In this document: positions 24,805-33,681 of the stretch, in pieces
How the letters are laid out: each line of letters opens with the position of its first letter
Position numbering within the stretch: position 1 is the stretch's first letter
Assembly: GCA_937896505.1 (NCBI GenBank)
Contig: CALBNP010000097.1
Location: 1 to 41,774, forward strand
From: an uncultured Bacteroidales bacterium
GTDB lineage: Bacteria; Bacteroidota; Bacteroidia; Bacteroidales; F082
Direction of reading: 5' to 3'
Length of the DNA stretch: 41,774 bases
Translations under genes and position numbers: made by a program
The notes under the pieces: model-generated
The model's input: the letters and a program-made list of their open reading frames with translations, nothing else
The model's database searches: none
Told to the model about the DNA's origin: nothing

Positions 24805-25860
24805 TTAGATTGTTGAAAACTTGAAAATGATAATCTCTTTGTATTCTTCGCCCGAACGTAAGATGGTATTCGGGAAGTTGGGCTTGTTGGGCGAGTCGGG
24901 GAGGGCTTGGCATTCCAAAGCCACGCCTTCGTAGTCATGATACTCGTGTCCGTTCTTTCCCTTGGGGCAGCCTGTCAACCAGTTGCCTGTATAAACCTGA
25001 ACGCCAGGTTGCGTGGTGTAGAGTTGCACCATGCGGCCAGAGCCTTCGTGCGAAAGTTCTGCTGCAAGGTTGAGCTTGTCTTTGCAGAGTCCGTTGATGA
25101 CCCAGCAACTGTCGTAGCCTTTCCCGTTGATGAGGTCAGGAAATTCTTTCTCAATGTCTTGGCCAATCAGTTTGCCTTCGGTGAAATCCATTGGTGTTCC
25201 AATAACAGAAGCCATTTCACCAGTAGTAATCAATTCATCGGTTGCGGGCAAGAAACGGTTGGCATTGAGGTGCAACTTGTGGTCGAGGATGTCGCCATTG
25301 CCTTCTCCCTTTAAATTAAAATAGGTGTGGTTGGTGAGGTTGACGATAGTCGGTCCCGATGACCAAGCACCTAAACGAATGTTGAGTTCGTCTTCGTCGT
25401 TGAGGGTGTAGCGCACCTTTGCCACGAGTTCGGAAGGATATCCGGCTTCGCCTTCGGCTGAGAGGTAGGTGAACACCACGCTGTCGCCATCAATGCGGCT
25501 TGCCCATTTCTGGTTGGCAAAACCGATGCTCCCGCCGTGGAGGTGATGGTTGCCATCGCCAGTGTTCAGTTCCAACTGATATTCAACGTCATCGATGCTG
25601 AAACGTCCATGGTTGATGCGGTTGGCGAAACGACCGGGCACCTTGCCGGCGCACGGACCGTCACCATAGTAGTCGGTGGCGTTGGGATAACCCAACACGA
25701 TGTCGTCCATCTTGCCGTTGCGGTCGGGGGTGAGGATGCTCACGATGCCGGCACCAATGTCGCTCAGTTGCACTTTGATGCCGTTTCCGTTGGTCAGAGT
25801 GTAAAGCTTGATATCTTTTCCGTCTGGGGTTTTGCCCCAAGTCTTGACTTCTATGTTCAT
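24805..25860 (-). CDS. galM: Aldose 1-epimerase (galactose mutarotase)
   Basis: 351 residues from ATG 25860, one base after the upstream gene's stop (an in-frame start at 25908 would overlap it). It interconverts alpha- and beta-anomers of galactose so that GalK receives the alpha form. Motifs: 'GPCAGKVPGRFANRINHGRF' (substrate-binding region with the Asn-Arg pair), 'NHHLHGG' with a conserved His, 'NLTNHTYFNLKGEG' with the catalytic-type His, and 'QPGVQVYTGNWL' near the catalytic Glu. No signal peptide, so it is cytosolic. It is part of the galK operon. Confidence 0.94.
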   Translation of the reverse strand: MNIEVKTWGKTPDGKDIKLYTLTNGNGIKVQLSDIGAGIVSILTPDRNGKMDDIVLGYPNATDYYGDGPCAGKVPGRFANRINHGRFSIDDVEYQLELNTGDGNHHLHGGSIGFANQKWASRIDGDSVVFTYLSAEGEAGYPSELVAKVRYTLNDEDELNIRLGAWSSGPTIVNLTNHTYFNLKGEGNGDILDHKLHLNANRFLPATDELITTGEMASVIGTPMDFTEGKLIGQDIEKEFPDLINGKGYDSCWVINGLCKDKLNLAAELSHEGSGRMVQLYTTQPGVQVYTGNWLTGCPKGKNGHEYHDYEGVALECQALPDSPNKPNFPNTILRSGEEYKEIIIFKFSTI

Positions 25861-25861
25861 A

Positions 25862-26764
25862 TTACCACAATTGTCTTGGATAAACGCCTTTTTCGATGAG
25901 TTCCACAATCTTGCGCATCACATCGGGTTTGTCTTCCTTGTAGGTGACACCGAACCACGAAGCGTCGCTCGACAATACCTTCAGTTTTGCAGTACCGTCG
26001 TTGATGCTTTGGTTAACCATCAATGGGATGAAGAACTCGGCTTTGATGTTGGTTTGGGCTGGACCTTTGAGGAATTCTACGAGGCCTTTTTCCGAATAGT
26101 CAAAGAAATCGGGGGTGAAACCGAAGAAGTTCATCGAAACGAGACTGTCCATGTCCAAAGGATGCGAACCGGTTTCGTCGGTGTAGGCAGCTCCGCCATC
26201 TTCGGTGTGGCCGATTGAAGTGCGCTCGACGATGGTCTTTAGGTTACCGCAACGGTTGGCGGTGCAGATGCCACGGCTCACGGTGCCGAAATCCGACATG
26301 GTGTTGCGCAGTTTGTAGGCGACCATGCTGTAGGCACCCTTCTTGCCTTCGCATTCGGTGAGGTATTTGGCCATCACTTCGTAGGCTTCCTTGCCATAGA
26401 AATCATCGGCGTTGATGACTGCAAATGGCTCGTTGATAACGTCTTTCGCCATCAAGACGGCATGACATGTGCCCCATGGCTTCACGCGACCTTCAGGAAC
26501 CGTGAATCCTTCAGGAAGTTTATCGAGACTTTGATAGACATATTCAACGGGCATTCCAAAACGCTCGCTGCTGTTGATTTTTTCGAATGCTTCGGTGAAA
26601 TCCTTGCGGATGACGAAGACGACTTTGCCAAAACCAGCGCGTTTGGCATCGAAAATCGAATAGTCGAGGATGGCTTCATTGTTGGGGCCAACACCATCCA
26701 TTTGTTTGAGGGCACCATAGCGCGACCCCATTCCTGCTGCTAATACTAATAATGTTGGTTTCAT
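25862..26764 (-). CDS. Sugar-phosphate nucleotidyltransferase of the galactose cluster
   Basis: 300 residues, NTP-transferase fold. The signature is 'LLVLAAGMGSRYGALKQMDG' (residues 5-24) with the G-x-G-x-R loop at G11-R15 and K20; the usual PK motif reads LK-Q here. 'VINADDFYG' gives the metal-binding Asp pair. It fits between galK and galM where classical galactose operons have galT, and no galT is in the window. It may therefore make UDP-galactose or UDP-glucose from the sugar 1-phosphate and UTP; that specific reaction is inference. It is coupled to galM, with a one-base gap, and lies 116 bases after galK. Confidence 0.8.
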   Translation of the reverse strand: MKPTLLVLAAGMGSRYGALKQMDGVGPNNEAILDYSIFDAKRAGFGKVVFVIRKDFTEAFEKINSSERFGMPVEYVYQSLDKLPEGFTVPEGRVKPWGTCHAVLMAKDVINEPFAVINADDFYGKEAYEVMAKYLTECEGKKGAYSMVAYKLRNTMSDFGTVSRGICTANRCGNLKTIVERTSIGHTEDGGAAYTDETGSHPLDMDSLVSMNFFGFTPDFFDYSEKGLVEFLKGPAQTNIKAEFFIPLMVNQSINDGTAKLKVLSSDASWFGVTYKEDKPDVMRKIVELIEKGVYPRQLW

Positions 26765-26880
26765 TAGTCTGTTGTATTTTTTATTTGCTTCGCAAAGAAA
26801 TCTATGTGGGAATCTTGTTTCGTCAAATGATTTCTTCCATTGGATTTCTGTACGAATGCATTTGATTTAAAATTCAAAAT

Positions 26881-28029
26881 CTATTCTATTCTGCGTGCGC
26901 CATCAGAAATGACAACGTCGTAGATTTTGGGTTCGTGACCGAATTTCTTGAGGAATTGTGCCTTGGCTTTCGAAATGAAGTCGAGGTACAGATTTTCCTT
27001 CACGAGGTTGATGGTGCAGCCGCCGAAGCCGCCGCCCATGACGCGCGAACCGGTAACGCCGCATTCTTTGGCGATATCGTTTAGGAAGTCGAGTTCTTCG
27101 CAGCTCACTTCATAGAGCTTGCTCATGCCATAGTGAGTGCCATACATTCGGTCGCCAACGGTCTCATAATCACCTTTTTCCAAAGCTTTGCACACGTCGA
27201 GGACGCGTTGCTTCTCACCGATGACGTATTCGGCGCGCATGTAGTCTTCTGCCGAAATCTCAGTCTCTATCTCGTTGAGCATTTCCATTGTGGCATCGCT
27301 CAGGTATTTCACTTCTGGATGACGTGCTGCTATGTAAGCGCAGGCATTTTCGCACGATTCGCGGCGCTTGTTGTAGGCCGACGATGCTAGCTCGTGCTTC
27401 ACGCGAGTGTCCAAAAGTACTAATTTATAGCCCTTTGGGTTGAAAGGAAAGTATTCGAACTCCATGGTGGCGCAGTTGAGGCGCATCAGATGTCCGGCTT
27501 TACCGAAAACGGAAGCGAATTGGTCCATGATGCCGCATTTCACACCGCAATAGTTGTGCTCTGTGGCCTGACCGATGCGTGCCAGTTCGAACTTGTCGAT
27601 GCCTAAGTTGAACAGGTCGTTCAAGGCAAAGGCAAAGGTGCTTTCCAGGGCAGCCGATGACGACATGCCGGCACCGAGCGGGACATCGCCCATGACGACG
27701 GTGTCGAAACCGCCAATCTGGTAACCACGCTTCTGGATTTCGCGGCACACACCATAAATATACTGCGAGCCACTTTTTCTGGGACGGTCGCTTTCTTCGA
27801 GACTGAAGCTCCAACGGGCATCATAATCGACGGAATAACCATTCACAACATCAGTGCCGTTGAGACGTATGACGGCATAAATACCTTTGTCGATGGCACC
27901 TGGGAAAACGAAACCGCCATTGTAGTCGGTGTGCTCGCCAATCAGGTTGATGCGGCCAGGGGAAGTGTATATAACTCCTTCAGCATCAAAGCATTGCTTG
28001 AAGGCTTTTTTTAATTCATCGATTTCCAT
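26881..28029 (-). CDS. galK: Galactokinase
   Basis: 382 residues. ATP-dependent formation of galactose 1-phosphate, the entry step of the Leloir pathway. The GHMP-kinase galactokinase signature 'GRINLIGEHTDYNGG' is at residues 25-39, the ATP-binding 'PLGAGMSSSAALE' at 117-129, and the C-terminal GHMP motif 'GSRVMGGGFGGCTINLV' is present. Length is typical. It follows the T9SS YD-repeat gene with an 8-base gap, and a 116-base untranslated gap follows before the nucleotidyltransferase. Confidence 0.97.
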   Translation of the reverse strand: MEIDELKKAFKQCFDAEGVIYTSPGRINLIGEHTDYNGGFVFPGAIDKGIYAVIRLNGTDVVNGYSVDYDARWSFSLEESDRPRKSGSQYIYGVCREIQKRGYQIGGFDTVVMGDVPLGAGMSSSAALESTFAFALNDLFNLGIDKFELARIGQATEHNYCGVKCGIMDQFASVFGKAGHLMRLNCATMEFEYFPFNPKGYKLVLLDTRVKHELASSAYNKRRESCENACAYIAARHPEVKYLSDATMEMLNEIETEISAEDYMRAEYVIGEKQRVLDVCKALEKGDYETVGDRMYGTHYGMSKLYEVSCEELDFLNDIAKECGVTGSRVMGGGFGGCTINLVKENLYLDFISKAKAQFLKKFGHEPKIYDVVISDGARRIE

Positions 28030-28037
28030 AATTGAAA

Positions 28038-29165
28038 TTATTTCACTTGAATTTTACCGTAGTTCCAATGTTGGCCATCGTAGGCTTTCATGATGTAAAG
28101 ACCTGATGACAAGTTGCTTAAATCAATGGTATTGCCGCATTGGTCTTGTTGCAGGACGGTGCGACCATTCATGTCGAGCACTTCGACTTTCTTCACATCT
28201 TTCTGGCTAATTCTAACGACGCCATAGGTTGGGTTAGGGAAGATGAACATCTCTTGGAGGTCGGAAATCAGACTGTTGACACCTACGACATTACAATAGG
28301 CAAAGTTGTAATCGCAAATGTAAACGAGGTTCCCTTCGGCATCGGCAGTTTCCCAAGCGTAGCCAAGAGGACGATTTACGAAGGTTTCCCAGCTGTAGTC
28401 GCCTTCTGGGTCAGTAGGCATGATGACTTCCTCGATTGGGGTGTCTAAATCATAGAAATAGCTCTTGCGGTCGGCGATGATTGAAGATGAGTAAACGCTG
28501 ACGGTAGATGTGTTTCCTGCTTCGTCGAATTCGTAAACATCGCTTTGGGAAAGATTCCAACTGTTATAATACCAATAATAGTAATTCGCGCAGGTGCATT
28601 GTCCAAGTTCGTTGTATTCCCAGGTGACCTTGGAAGAATTGCTCCAACCAGTTCCACCCCATGGGTCGTTCTGCGTTTCAATCATTTCAACAGGTTGGCT
28701 TTCATTGTTATAGGTGTAGGTGCCACGTGAGAATTCGTCGCCCATGAAGTACATGACGAATCCGGTGATGAGATTGTTTTCGTAGGTGTATTCGTAGCGT
28801 CCGCCTAAATCGAAAGTGACTCCGTTGTCAAAACTGTTGTAGTTTTCGCGTGAAAGGCAATTGTGGTTGGCGTCGTAGGTGTAATCGATATAAAATGTGT
28901 ACTTCCAAATGCCGTCAATGAGTTGGTAGTTCTTGATTTTCACGCAGTCGCCATTGGCGTCGTAGAGGAGTGTGTCACGCAAGTCTGTAGGATATTCGGG
29001 GTCAACTCTGTCAAACACTTCGTAGGCAATCAGTTCGTTGTTGTTGCCGTAGAAGAAGTTTGTTCTTTCTGCATCGTCGCTGGCGGAAACGCCTGTAAGA
29101 CAGTAAGATTGAGCCATTCCAAAGAGAGGAATGAACATCGCGATAAGGATAAATACTCTTTTCAT
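28038..29165 (-). CDS. Secreted protein with YD-type repeats and T9SS sorting domain
   Basis: 375 residues. Signal peptide MKRVFILIAMFIPLFGMAQ (1-19). The body has six or more short repeats of the pattern Y-(D/N/E)-x-x-G/N (for example YDANGDC, YDANHNC, YENNLIT, YNNESQP, YNELGQC, FDEAGNT), similar to YD/RHS-like beta-strand repeats but without the full RHS core. The C-terminus from about residue 307 (MFIFPNPTYGVVRI) is a T9SS sorting domain. It is probably a surface-exposed or secreted binding protein; the ligand is unknown. Its stop is 8 bases before galK, so it may be the first gene of the galactose operon, with a candidate promoter at 29197-29204. Confidence 0.8.
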   Translation of the reverse strand: MKRVFILIAMFIPLFGMAQSYCLTGVSASDDAERTNFFYGNNNELIAYEVFDRVDPEYPTDLRDTLLYDANGDCVKIKNYQLIDGIWKYTFYIDYTYDANHNCLSRENYNSFDNGVTFDLGGRYEYTYENNLITGFVMYFMGDEFSRGTYTYNNESQPVEMIETQNDPWGGTGWSNSSKVTWEYNELGQCTCANYYYWYYNSWNLSQSDVYEFDEAGNTSTVSVYSSSIIADRKSYFYDLDTPIEEVIMPTDPEGDYSWETFVNRPLGYAWETADAEGNLVYICDYNFAYCNVVGVNSLISDLQEMFIFPNPTYGVVRISQKDVKKVEVLDMNGRTVLQQDQCGNTIDLSNLSSGLYIMKAYDGQHWNYGKIQVK

Positions 29166-29196
29166 ATTGGTTTAATTTTAATGTATGAATTTGGGG

Positions 29197-29204
29197 CAAA
29201 GATA
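29197..29204 (-). promoter_or_regulatory. Candidate -7 element for the galactose operon (TATCTTTG, minus strand)
   Basis: CAAAGATA on the plus strand is TATCTTTG on the minus strand, 31 bases before the ATG at 29165. Confidence 0.55.
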
Positions 29205-29273
29205 TGATTTTTCTGCTTTATTTCTGAATTAGAAGGAAAATTAATGAATGGTTTTACAAATCATTGTTTTTGC

Positions 29274-29281
29274 TACATTTG
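29274..29281 (+). promoter_or_regulatory. Candidate -7 element touching the fucosidase start (TACATTTG)
   Basis: TACATTTG fits TAnnTTTG and ends 4 bases before ATG 29286, which would place the RNA start at about the start codon (see findings). No convincing -33 element. Confidence 0.4.
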
Positions 29282-29285
29282 CACC

Positions 29286-31328
29286 ATGAAAAAACACCTT
29301 TTACTTTTGATTTTTGTGTGTTCTGCCATGTGCTCATGTGTGCGTGCACCTCAGCCCGACTATCCTGTCCCAACGCGCCAACAACTTGAATGGCAGCAAC
29401 TTGAAACCTATGCCTTTGTGCATTTCGGCTTGAATACATTCAACGACTTGGAATGGGGCTATGGCAATACGCCAGCTTCTACATTCGACCCTGTTGAATT
29501 GGATTGTGGACAATGGGTTCGTACCTTCAAGGCATGTGGCATGAAAGCGGTAATCCTGACCGCAAAGCACCATGATGGTTTTTGCCTATGGCCCACAACT
29601 ACAACGGATTACAATATCTCAAATTCGCCTTACAAAGATGGAAAAGGCGATTTGGTGAAAGAACTTTCCGAGGCTTGCCATAAATATGGACTTAAGTTTG
29701 GATTGTATCTCTCGCCCTGGGATCGTCATAATGCCGAATATGGTAAAGAAGGCTATATTGAGACTTATCACAAACAGATTGAGGAACTTACGACTAACTA
29801 TGGCCCGCTTTTCGAGTTCTGGTTTGATGGCGCGAATGGCGGAAATGGTTGGTATGGAGGTGCCGACGAAACACGTTCTATCGTGGCGAGTGAATATTAC
29901 GATTACGAACGGGCCAGAAACACTATCTGGAAAAACCATCCTGATGCGATGATTATCGGTGGCACGGTTCCAACAATCCGCTGGGTCGGCAACGAGCAGG
30001 GTTGGGCAGGTGATACGCAATGGTCGGCGGTGGAAATGAGCAATTTAGAGGATTGCGATTATTTGACACGCGGTAGTCAAAATGGCGATGTGTGGCTTCC
30101 CTCCGAAGCGGATGTTTCCATCCGCCCGGGCTGGTTCTATCATGCTCGTGAAGACCATCAGGTGAAGAGTTTGGAAAGTCTTGTTGACATCTACTATCGA
30201 AGTGTTGGCCATAATGCCAATCTTTTGCTCAATTTTCCCATCAATCTTGACGGAAAGATTAGCCAAATGGATTCTATTCGAGCCATTGAATGGTTTGAAG
30301 TAATACAAAGGGATATGAGCGATAACTTATTGAAAAACTGCAATGTGTCTGCAAATAATGTTCGCTCGAACCGGTTCAAGGCTGAGAATGTGCTTCTGGA
30401 TGACTATGATCGCTATTGGGCAGTTGAAGATGGTCTCAAAAAAGCGGAATTACAGTTTGATTTTCCTGAACGAACCGCAGTCAATCGCGTGTTGCTTCAA
30501 GAATATATTCCTAACGGACAAAATGTGTCATCGTTCAGCCTTGAACGCTTTATCAATGGGAAATGGCTGCCAATTGAAGTCACTGAGGATTTGACGACGA
30601 TAGGGTATAAGCGAATCGTTCGTTTCCAGACTGTTAGCATGGATAAGTTAAGAATCCGCTTTAAGACATGCAAAGGTACTTTGTGCATCAGCAACGTGGC
30701 AGCCTATTGCGCTGAGGCCTTGCTAACGGAACCTATTATCAGACGAGGTTTCTACAATGTAGTCAGTATGAGTTGCGCTGACAAAAACGCAGAGATTCGT
30801 TATACGCTTGATGGAAGTGAACCAAATTCTCAATCAATGCTTTACAAACTGCCATTTGAACTTGATTCAAAAGCAATTGTCAAGGCAATTTCAGTTGATC
30901 CTCATAGTGGAAAGCAAAGTTCGGTGGCAAGCCGTGCATTTGACATTCCAACAACAAAGTTTGAGGTCACATTTCCAACAGACCAAATGTCTCGTCGCAT
31001 GTTTGACGACAATGGATTTACAGCCTATTATCTTAATGAAAATAAATCATATATAGAACTTGACTTGAAGGAAAGTATAAATATATCAGGCATCCGATAT
31101 TTGCCTTCGCAAGCCCGCGATGCTGACCAACATATTGCCAATTATGAGGTGTATGTGGATGGTCGTTTGGTAAGCCAAGGCGAGTTCTCAAACATCAGCA
31201 ACAATCCTATCGAACAGGTGATTCGTTTTGAACCGATAAACGGAAGGCGTTTGCGCTTTGTGGCAACGCGATTCACTAACGATGCCTCGCAAGGTGCGGT
31301 GGCTGAATTTTCAATTATTACTGATTGA
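29286..31328 (+). CDS. Alpha-L-fucosidase, GH29, lipoprotein
   Basis: 680 residues from ATG 29286, where a lipoprotein signal begins (MKKHLLLLIFVCSAMCSC; Cys16 or Cys18 lipidated). An in-frame ATG at 29244 lies upstream of the promoter-like box and is rejected. The GH29 catalytic domain has 'LTAKHHDGFCLWPT' (about 91-104), 'YLSPWDRHNAEYG', and the nucleophile D181 in FWFDGANGG. The C-terminal part has a jelly-roll/discoidin-like region, a chitobiase-type 'YTLDGSEPNSQS' beta-sandwich (about 525-575), and a final carbohydrate-binding-like module. It releases terminal fucose from glycans such as mucin or plant polymers, in the periplasm or at the surface. The 3' end overlaps the convergent anaerobic sulfatase-maturase gene by 11 bases. 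Confidence 0.93.
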   Translation: MKKHLLLLIFVCSAMCSCVRAPQPDYPVPTRQQLEWQQLETYAFVHFGLNTFNDLEWGYGNTPASTFDPVELDCGQWVRTFKACGMKAVILTAKHHDGFCLWPTTTTDYNISNSPYKDGKGDLVKELSEACHKYGLKFGLYLSPWDRHNAEYGKEGYIETYHKQIEELTTNYGPLFEFWFDGANGGNGWYGGADETRSIVASEYYDYERARNTIWKNHPDAMIIGGTVPTIRWVGNEQGWAGDTQWSAVEMSNLEDCDYLTRGSQNGDVWLPSEADVSIRPGWFYHAREDHQVKSLESLVDIYYRSVGHNANLLLNFPINLDGKISQMDSIRAIEWFEVIQRDMSDNLLKNCNVSANNVRSNRFKAENVLLDDYDRYWAVEDGLKKAELQFDFPERTAVNRVLLQEYIPNGQNVSSFSLERFINGKWLPIEVTEDLTTIGYKRIVRFQTVSMDKLRIRFKTCKGTLCISNVAAYCAEALLTEPIIRRGFYNVVSMSCADKNAEIRYTLDGSEPNSQSMLYKLPFELDSKAIVKAISVDPHSGKQSSVASRAFDIPTTKFEVTFPTDQMSRRMFDDNGFTAYYLNENKSYIELDLKESINISGIRYLPSQARDADQHIANYEVYVDGRLVSQGEFSNISNNPIEQVIRFEPINGRRLRFVATRFTNDASQGAVAEFSIITD

Positions 31329-32544
31329 AGGTGTTGGTTTTCATTATGTTACTCGGTGCACGACTTGCATTCAGCTCGCTTGCCATGAACTTGAAGTAGG
31401 GTTCGGTATGTTCGTAAAACATCTTGTAACCTTCGCACAATGCGTTTTTCCCGTTCTGAAATTGATGCTTTGGACATTCGCCTGTACAAGCAAAGTTAAA
31501 TTTGCAGTCGAGGCACTCTTGCGACAGATTGCGTCTTTTGCTCAGCTTGAAATCTAAACGTGCTTTGGAATTGAGAATTTCATCCATCGAATTTTGCTTT
31601 AGGTTACCAAGTTTAAATTCTTGATAAACAAAGTGGTCGCAAACATAGATGTCTCCGTTATGTTCTATGATTAGGTTGTCTCCGCAAGTGTCATCGAAGA
31701 TGCAGATTCCCGGTGATGCGCCAATATATTTAGCCAATGTGGCATCGAAAAATTGCACGAATACTTGCCCCACATCGTGTTTCACCCATTCATCAAATAT
31801 TTCGCACATGAATTCGCCAAATGCAGTTGGCTTAACCGACCATTGTGCCAATTCGCTTTCCGTATCGTAAGGTGAAGCTATGCGTCTTGTTCGCCTATTA
31901 ATGTGCTCGACAACGGGTAAAAACTGCATGTAGTTGCTCCCGCATTTCTTTAGGAATTGGTATATTTCAAGTCCTTTATTTTCAGAATAATGATTGATGG
32001 TACTTAAAGTGTTATATTCAACGTTATTCCTATACAGTTTCTCGATTCCCCGAGCCGTTGATTCCCATGAATCGTTGCCTCTCGTATCCTTCCTGAAAGC
32101 GTCGTGAATCTCTTTGGGACCGTCAATGGAAACACCTATCAAGAATTGGTTGTCGTTGAAGAATTTCGCCCAATCGTCGTTGACAAGTGTCCCGTTGGTT
32201 TGTAAACTATTGCTGATTTGCTTTCCGTTTGCGTATTTCTGCTGAAAATCAATGGCTTTCTTGTAAAAATTGAGGCCTGCAAGAAGTGGCTCGCCTCCAT
32301 GCCAACAGAAATTTATCTCATCGCTTTCATTGGTTTCAATGTATTGCCTAATGGTTTCTTCAAGCAATTTGTCGTCCATGACGTGCTCTTTCCCGTCGTA
32401 AAGTTGCGATTTGTCCAAATAGTAACAATATCGGCATCGCAAGTTGCATGTTGATCCAACAGGCTTTATGAGCAAACTGAATACCTTGTTTCTTGAAAGT
32501 TGTTTGCCTTCGTAAAATGTTATGGTGTCGTTTCTTAGCACCAT
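31318..32544 (-). CDS. Anaerobic sulfatase-maturating enzyme (radical SAM/SPASM)
   Basis: 408 residues. The radical-SAM iron-sulfur motif C-x3-C-x2-C is C33, C37, C40 (CNLRCRYC), and C-terminal SPASM cysteines are seen in 'CGDNLIIEHNGDIYVC' and 'CLDCKFNFACTGEC'. The enzyme uses S-adenosylmethionine to oxidise an active-site Cys or Ser of a sulfatase to formylglycine, in the cytosol, before export. No sulfatase gene is in this window, so its client must be elsewhere. Its start overlaps the end of the upstream Sir2 gene by 10 bases, and its end overlaps the fucosidase, fitting a sulfated, fucosylated glycan-degradation setting. Confidence 0.9.
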   Translation of the reverse strand: MVLRNDTITFYEGKQLSRNKVFSLLIKPVGSTCNLRCRYCYYLDKSQLYDGKEHVMDDKLLEETIRQYIETNESDEINFCWHGGEPLLAGLNFYKKAIDFQQKYANGKQISNSLQTNGTLVNDDWAKFFNDNQFLIGVSIDGPKEIHDAFRKDTRGNDSWESTARGIEKLYRNNVEYNTLSTINHYSENKGLEIYQFLKKCGSNYMQFLPVVEHINRRTRRIASPYDTESELAQWSVKPTAFGEFMCEIFDEWVKHDVGQVFVQFFDATLAKYIGASPGICIFDDTCGDNLIIEHNGDIYVCDHFVYQEFKLGNLKQNSMDEILNSKARLDFKLSKRRNLSQECLDCKFNFACTGECPKHQFQNGKNALCEGYKMFYEHTEPYFKFMASELNASRAPSNIMKTNTFNQ

Positions 32545-33290
32545 TTAATTAAAGTATCGATTGCAGGAAGAATCTCGCCAGATTTGCCTTCCAAATAAAG
32601 GTCGGTGATGTAATTTGTGTAGGTGGAAGGCTCCATGTTGATTTCGATAATCTTTGCGCCGTTGCGTTTCGCTATTCCAGGAATCATGTTGGCGGGACTC
32701 ACTTGTCCTGATGTCCCGATGATGATGAAAGCGTCGCAGTTTTCGGCAGCGTTGATGGAACCATAGTAGGCATCTTCTGGGATGCCTTCGCCGAAAAAGA
32801 TGAAGTCGGGTTTCAAGAGGCCGCCGCAATCTTCGCAATGTGGCGGATTTTCAGTGAGTTGTATTTCTTTTGCTGGGAATTTCTTGCCGCAATGGGTGCA
32901 TACGAACCGAGCCATGTTGCCGTGAAATTCGTAAACCGTTTTGTTGCCTGCAACGGTGTGTAAGTCGTCGATGTTTTGCGTGATGACGGCTGATAGGCGG
33001 CCTTTCTTTTCCCATTTTGCCAGCACTTCGTGACCTGGGTTTGGCTTTATCTCCTTGTTGCTGAAAAAGTTATAAAACACTTCGCGAATGATTTTCCACG
33101 AGTCTTTTGTGTGGCTGTAATAGAAATCGATGTCTAACGAGTTGGGGTCGTATTTGTTCCAGATGCCGCCTTCGCCGCGGAATGGTGGAATGCCGCTTTC
33201 GGCTGAAGTGCCAGCGCCAGTGAAGCCGACGATGCGCTTGGCTTTTGAAAGGATTTCGGCTGCTTGCCTGATTTTCTCTTCGTTATTCAT
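32535..33290 (-). CDS. cobB: Sir2-family NAD-dependent protein deacylase
   Basis: 251 residues. The Sir2 hallmarks are GAGTSAESGIPPFR (25-38), QNID (105-108), the catalytic His123 in YEFHGN, and a structural zinc site C131-x2-C134 and C152-x2-C155. 'GTSGQVSPANMIPG' matches the NAD-binding C-terminal region. It removes acyl groups from lysine using NAD+ in the cytosol. The gene is co-directional with, and overlaps, the sulfatase-maturase, so they are probably co-transcribed, though a functional link is not obvious. Confidence 0.95.
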   Translation of the reverse strand: MNNEEKIRQAAEILSKAKRIVGFTGAGTSAESGIPPFRGEGGIWNKYDPNSLDIDFYYSHTKDSWKIIREVFYNFFSNKEIKPNPGHEVLAKWEKKGRLSAVITQNIDDLHTVAGNKTVYEFHGNMARFVCTHCGKKFPAKEIQLTENPPHCEDCGGLLKPDFIFFGEGIPEDAYYGSINAAENCDAFIIIGTSGQVSPANMIPGIAKRNGAKIIEINMEPSTYTNYITDLYLEGKSGEILPAIDTLIKWC

Positions 33291-33681
33291 TGATTCAAAG
33301 ATTTAATATTCAAAGATTTATGGATTAATGGATTTTAGGTTGCTTCCGGATGCAAAGTTAGTAAAATTGTTGAAGAATAAGCTGGAAATGTGTAGATTTG
33401 AAAAGACGATAATATACTTTTTGCCTCATATTTGTCGGATATGCCAACCGATGCAGTGCCTGAAGGGTCCAAACTGCCCCGTCCTATACCCGCTCCGTAC
33501 TTCGTCCAATACTCGTCCATACTTCGCCCAATGCTCGCCCAATCTAGGGATTGAATAAGCTGTGTGTTAGGTTAATACAAATAACGGTAAAAGGATGGTG
33601 AAGGCCTAGGAAAATCATTTTTTTTGCCACGAATTATCTTCAATGTTTGGGCATGAAAGTATATAATTACCTAAATAAACT
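33291..33681. other. Gene-free spacer with promoter-like box and repeats
   Basis: 391 bases. It starts with ATTCAAAGATTTA direct repeats (33292-33332), then a minus-strand TAACTTTG box (33353-33360) likely for Sir2. About 33485-33545 is an 11-base-period pyrimidine-rich tandem array (CGTCCAATACT, CGTCCATACTT, CGCCCAATGCT). A 76-codon plus-strand frame (33328-33558) crosses it but shows no protein-like composition. Nothing else is recognised. Confidence 0.6.
33353..33360 (-). promoter_or_regulatory. Candidate -7 element for Sir2/maturase (TAACTTTG)
   Basis: TAACTTTG on the minus strand lies 62 bases before the Sir2 ATG. Confidence 0.45.

Noticed and set aside
33328..33558. 76-codon plus-strand frame through the spacer repeats
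   Set aside because: Low-complexity, Cys/Pro-rich frame created by an 11-base repeat; no gene-like features.
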